A stretch of DNA of 35,324 nucleotides, taken from the NCBI GenBank assembly GCA_001805615.1, contig MHGP01000017.1, positions 11,900 through 47,223 of the forward strand, given 5' to 3'. The position numbers and the translations under genes are program-made. The notes beneath the pieces are model-generated. The model was not told the origin of the DNA. It worked only from the letters and a program-made list of their open reading frames with translations, and searched no databases. Positions 32,716-35,324 of the stretch are shown piece by piece. This DNA comes from Omnitrophica WOR_2 bacterium RIFCSPHIGHO2_02_FULL_48_11. Lineage in GTDB: Bacteria > Omnitrophota > Gorgyraeia > Zapsychrales > GWA2-47-8. Each line of letters opens with the position of its first letter. Within the stretch, counting starts at the first letter, position 1.

Positions 32716-33324
32716 TTATTTCTTTTTATTGATATTGTCCAAAACTTCGTCGACCAAACCGTATTCTTTAGCTTCTTCCGCGGACATGAAGAAATCCCTG
32801 TCGGAATCCGCCTGAATTCTTTCCAGCGACTGACCGCTGTGCCGCGCTAATATTTTATTCAAATCCTCTTTGATTCTTAAAATTTCGCGAGCCTGGATAG
32901 AAATATCACTGGCCGTTCCCTGCGTTCCGCCCCAGGGCTGATGGATCATGATGCGCGAATACGGCAGCGCAAAACGTTTGCCTTTGGCGCCCGCCGTCAA
33001 CAGCACGGCCCCCATGCTCGCCGCCTGGCCCATGCAATACGTGCAAACGGCCGGTTTAATGAACTGCATCGTATCATAGATCGCCAGTCCGGCCGTAACC
33101 GAGCCGCCCGGCGAGTTGATATACAAATTAATATCTTTCGTGGCGTCCTCCGACTGCAAAAAAAGCATTTGCGCGATGATCAAGTTGGCAATGACGTCAT
33201 CGATCGGGGTACCGATAAAAATGATCCGCTCTTTAAGCAAGCGTGAAAAAATATCATACGCCCGCTCGCCGTGACCTGATTTTTCAATGACAATAGGAAC
33301 TAACGCTTGTGATTTTGGTTCCAT
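32716..33324 (-). CDS. clpP: ATP-dependent Clp protease proteolytic subunit
   Basis: A 202-aa ClpP. From the ATG at 33322-33324 the catalytic triad is S103 (GQAASMGA), H128 (MIHQPWGG) and D177 (SDRDFFM); [19 protein letters not shown] is the strand-turn that binds substrate. The chosen start has a perfect AAAGGAGG with 7-nt spacing; a longer frame would overlap tig. The usual order is tig-clpP-clpX, but clpX is absent here and the aminotransferase gene follows. Confidence 0.97.
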   Translation of the reverse strand: MEPKSQALVPIVIEKSGHGERAYDIFSRLLKERIIFIGTPIDDVIANLIIAQMLFLQSEDATKDINLYINSPGGSVTAGLAIYDTMQFIKPAVCTYCMGQAASMGAVLLTAGAKGKRFALPYSRIMIHQPWGGTQGTASDISIQAREILRIKEDLNKILARHSGQSLERIQADSDRDFFMSAEEAKEYGLVDEVLDNINKKK

Positions 33325-33353
33325 GCCGTAACCTCCTTTAAGGGTCGCTATCG

Positions 33354-34250
33354 CTATTTCGTTTCCCACTGGGCCTCTTTTAATAAAAGTTCCATAACCT
33401 TCCCCGGCATATTCTCGCCTTCCTGAACTTGAATATTTTCCAATTCCGCGATCTTATCAAAAATCAAATAAACTTTGATATCTTTCTGCACGCCTGCCTG
33501 CAATTTTTTATCCTGGCGGAGCTCTTCTTCTTTCTTGGTGATCTCTGCTTCCGAAAGACGGTGCGAGCGCCAATGTTTTTTGGCATCCGCCACCCGCCGC
33601 TCGATCTGTTTTTTCACCAAAGACTGCGGGACATCGAAGCTGCCCTGTTTCAGCAGGTCTTCGACGATCTGGTTCTCGACGTCAATGCGATTTTGCCGGT
33701 CTTTATCCGTTTCCATCTGGCGCGCTAAAAATTTTTTAAATTCTTCCAGGTTCGGATAACCCAGACCGTGGGCAAATTGATCGTCGATGGTGACTTCCTT
33801 ATCCTGCCCTTGGCCTTTTTTAATAAAATCCAACGTCTTGTTGATTTCTTCTTCCGTCACTTGCGAGCTCTTACGCTCCACCTTGATACCTTTATATTGC
33901 TTTAATTTGATCTCCGGCTTGATGTCCAAAGTCGCCGTAAAAGTGATGATCCCGTCCTTAAAAAGCACATTCTCGATTTCCGGAAAATCCAGGGGATTGA
34001 TCTTCTCTTTTTGAATTCCTTCGTGATAAATTTCCGGGATCAGCTTTTTAAGCGCCTCTTCTTCAGCCAGTTTATTGTGATGTGTTTCAACCACGTGCCG
34101 GGGAGCTTTTCCGGGACGGAATCCTTTGATCTTGGCCACGCGGCCGATCTCGTCATAAACCTGACGCATCGTTTGCGAAACCCGGTCTTTAGGGATCTCG
34201 AATTTGAGTTCTCTTCTTAAACCATCCAACTTCTTCACTTCAATTTTCAT
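33354..34250 (-). CDS. tig: Trigger factor lacking the PPIase domain
   Basis: A 298-aa trigger factor; the usual length is about 430. The ribosome-binding domain is present with its signature [12 protein letters not shown] (residues about 43-54), as are the linker to about residue 150 and the C-terminal chaperone arms ([35 protein letters not shown]). Between [11 protein letters not shown] and [16 protein letters not shown], where the FKBP-type prolyl isomerase normally sits (about 100 residues), there are only about ten residues. The deletion is in frame and clean at domain borders, so the protein should still be a nascent-chain chaperone. AAGGAG precedes the ATG. Confidence 0.94.
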   Translation of the reverse strand: MKIEVKKLDGLRRELKFEIPKDRVSQTMRQVYDEIGRVAKIKGFRPGKAPRHVVETHHNKLAEEEALKKLIPEIYHEGIQKEKINPLDFPEIENVLFKDGIITFTATLDIKPEIKLKQYKGIKVERKSSQVTEEEINKTLDFIKKGQGQDKEVTIDDQFAHGLGYPNLEEFKKFLARQMETDKDRQNRIDVENQIVEDLLKQGSFDVPQSLVKKQIERRVADAKKHWRSHRLSEAEITKKEEELRQDKKLQAGVQKDIKVYLIFDKIAELENIQVQEGENMPGKVMELLLKEAQWETK

Positions 34251-34273
34251 GCCACCAACTCCTTGCTTGTATT

Positions 34274-34996
34274 TTACATCGTGAACTTTTCGCCTAGATA
34301 GATCTTGCGCGCCCGCGGGTCATTGATCAAATCCTGCGCGGATCCGGAGATCAAAATCTTTCCATCCGCGATCAAATAGGCCCGGTCCGTGATAGAGAGC
34401 GTTTCCCGCACATTATGATCCGTTAATAATATACCTAATCCCTTTTTTTTCAAATCTTTTATTATTTCTTGTGCTTCCGCGACCACGATCGGGTCGATCC
34501 CGGAAAACGGCTCATCCAAAAGCAGAAACGACGGATTGGTCACCAGGGCCCGGGTGATTTCCAATCTGCGGCGCTCCCCGCCGGAAAGCGTATAGGCCTT
34601 GCTTTTTGCCAGATGAGCGATGTTCAATTCTTCCAAAAGCGACTGCAGCCGTTTACGGCGCTCGCGCGGGCTGATCTTCTGGGTTTCCAAGATCGCCAAG
34701 ATATTTTCTTCCACGGTCAGTTTGCGAAAAATCGACGATTCCTGAGCCAAGTACCCCATCCCCAAATGGCAGCGCTCGTGGATCGGCTTTTGGGTGACAT
34801 CCTCCTGGTCAAAAATAATTTTTCCCTCGCCCGGAGAAATGATGCCCACGGCCATATAAAAAGTGGTGGTCTTTCCGGCACCATTCGGCCCCAAGAGACC
34901 GACAATTTCTGAGCGCCCGACGGAAATGCTCAACCCGTCAACCACCCGTCGACCGCCATACTGTTTGACTAATCCACGCGCTTCAAGAAGGTTCAT
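34274..34996 (-). CDS. lptB: LPS export ABC transporter ATPase LptB
   Basis: A 240-aa ABC ATPase. Walker A GLLGPNGAGKTTTF (residues 33-46), Q-loop region MGYLAQESSIFRKLTVEENI, signature LSGGERRRLEI, Walker B LLLDEPFSGIDPI and the switch His in LLTDHNVRETL. The combination of YLAQESSIFRKLTVEENI and FSGIDP is typical of LptB (YhbG), which powers LPS extraction with LptFG. It lies 12 nt after the LptA-like gene, supporting the assignment and the presence of an LPS outer membrane. Confidence 0.96.
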   Translation of the reverse strand: MNLLEARGLVKQYGGRRVVDGLSISVGRSEIVGLLGPNGAGKTTTFYMAVGIISPGEGKIIFDQEDVTQKPIHERCHLGMGYLAQESSIFRKLTVEENILAILETQKISPRERRKRLQSLLEELNIAHLAKSKAYTLSGGERRRLEITRALVTNPSFLLLDEPFSGIDPIVVAEAQEIIKDLKKKGLGILLTDHNVRETLSITDRAYLIADGKILISGSAQDLINDPRARKIYLGEKFTM

Positions 34997-35008
34997 TGTT
35001 TCCTTACG

Positions 35009-35324
35009 TTATTGTGAAAGGTTTCCGAAAATATTGATATCATTACCGCCTTCGGTCGACATGATCAGCTTGGGACGTCCCGTCAAAATGAGTTTTTGGT
35101 CATCCGCCGAATACACCGCAATTTCCGAATAGCTTTTGTTTTCGCCTTGCGTCACTTCCACATGGCCCGTGCAGACCACTTTTTGAATTTTTTTCGATTG
35201 CGGATCAAAAAAAACTTCCATCTTGTCTGCCTTTAATTCCCGGCCGGTTTGGATCGCCACCACGTTATCATTGAAGACAGCGCTGTTGTTGAGCTGGTCG
35301 ATTTCCAACGGACCGTCGCAGGTG
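35009..35324 (-). CDS. lptA: LptA/OstA-domain LPS transport protein, C-terminal part
   Basis: Open to the window edge, so only the last 104 or so residues are seen. Text such as CDGPLEIDQLNNSAVFNDNV, TGRELKADKMEVFFDPQSKK and VVCTGHVEVTQGENKSYSEI has the beta-jellyroll repeats of the OstA/LptA family, periplasmic bridge proteins in LPS transport. Adjacent lptB supports this. It could instead be the C-terminal part of an LptC-LptA fusion; the missing N-terminus prevents a decision. Confidence 0.85.
   Translation of the reverse strand, partial: TCDGPLEIDQLNNSAVFNDNVVAIQTGRELKADKMEVFFDPQSKKIQKVVCTGHVEVTQGENKSYSEIAVYSADDQKLILTGRPKLIMSTEGGNDINIFGNLSQ

Overview
The window reads as a stretch of a Gram-negative-type bacterial chromosome. 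All 31 convincing genes lie on the minus strand, so transcription runs from the right end (35324) to the left end (1). The mix of outer-membrane biogenesis genes (lptA/lptB, an OmpA-type lipoprotein, rseP) with SpoIID, scpA, a trigger factor without its PPIase domain and a ProRS without its editing domain suggests a deep-branching uncultured lineage. Candidatus Omnitrophota (OP3) or a relative is my best guess. That is an inference from gene content and style, not from a marker search.

Layout in transcription order. (1) 35324-29232: lptA (cut by the edge), lptB, tig, clpP, a class V aminotransferase, serA, a CcdA/DsbD-like membrane protein and purA. (2) 27823-26790: an OmpA-type lipoprotein and a membrane-anchored coiled-coil protein, followed by an intrinsic terminator. 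(3) 26661-13164: a dense core cluster, uppS, cdsA, dxr, rseP, a lone CpaF/TadA-type ATPase, proS, rimP, nusA, infB, trpS, scpA, ruvB. (4) 13121-8658: DUF2905, spoIID, queA, tgt, trmD. Here intergenic gaps at 9330-9416, 10539-10657 and 15951-16048 each hold a long inverted repeat built from short repeated words. (5) 8657-2795: an accessory island of about 5.9 kb that separates trmD from rplS, which are normally neighbours. (6) 2794-1: rplS, rnhB, yraN, then a cyclodeaminase/cyclohydrolase-family gene (fchA-like) and folD.

The island is the unusual part. It carries two paralogous ORF6N (KilA-N-like) genes with a shared upstream element, a DUF1016-staphylococcal-nuclease fusion, a small lipoprotein gene packaged like an integron cassette (attC-like site directly after its stop, matching core site before its start), a nucleotidyltransferase coupled to a 70-aa partner, and a YwqK-like exported protein. 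About 1.1 kb of hairpin-rich non-coding DNA includes an inverted pair of structured repeats, a MITE-like palindrome and a 39-bp tandem repeat. No integrase, transposase or phage structural gene is in view.

The most informative core observation is the folate pair at the left end. FolD has lost three of the four catalytic residues of the bifunctional enzyme (E. coli K54, Q98 and D121 positions are Q, Y and E), and its immediate upstream neighbour belongs to the family of stand-alone methenyl-THF cyclohydrolases. This suggests a split dehydrogenase/cyclohydrolase step.
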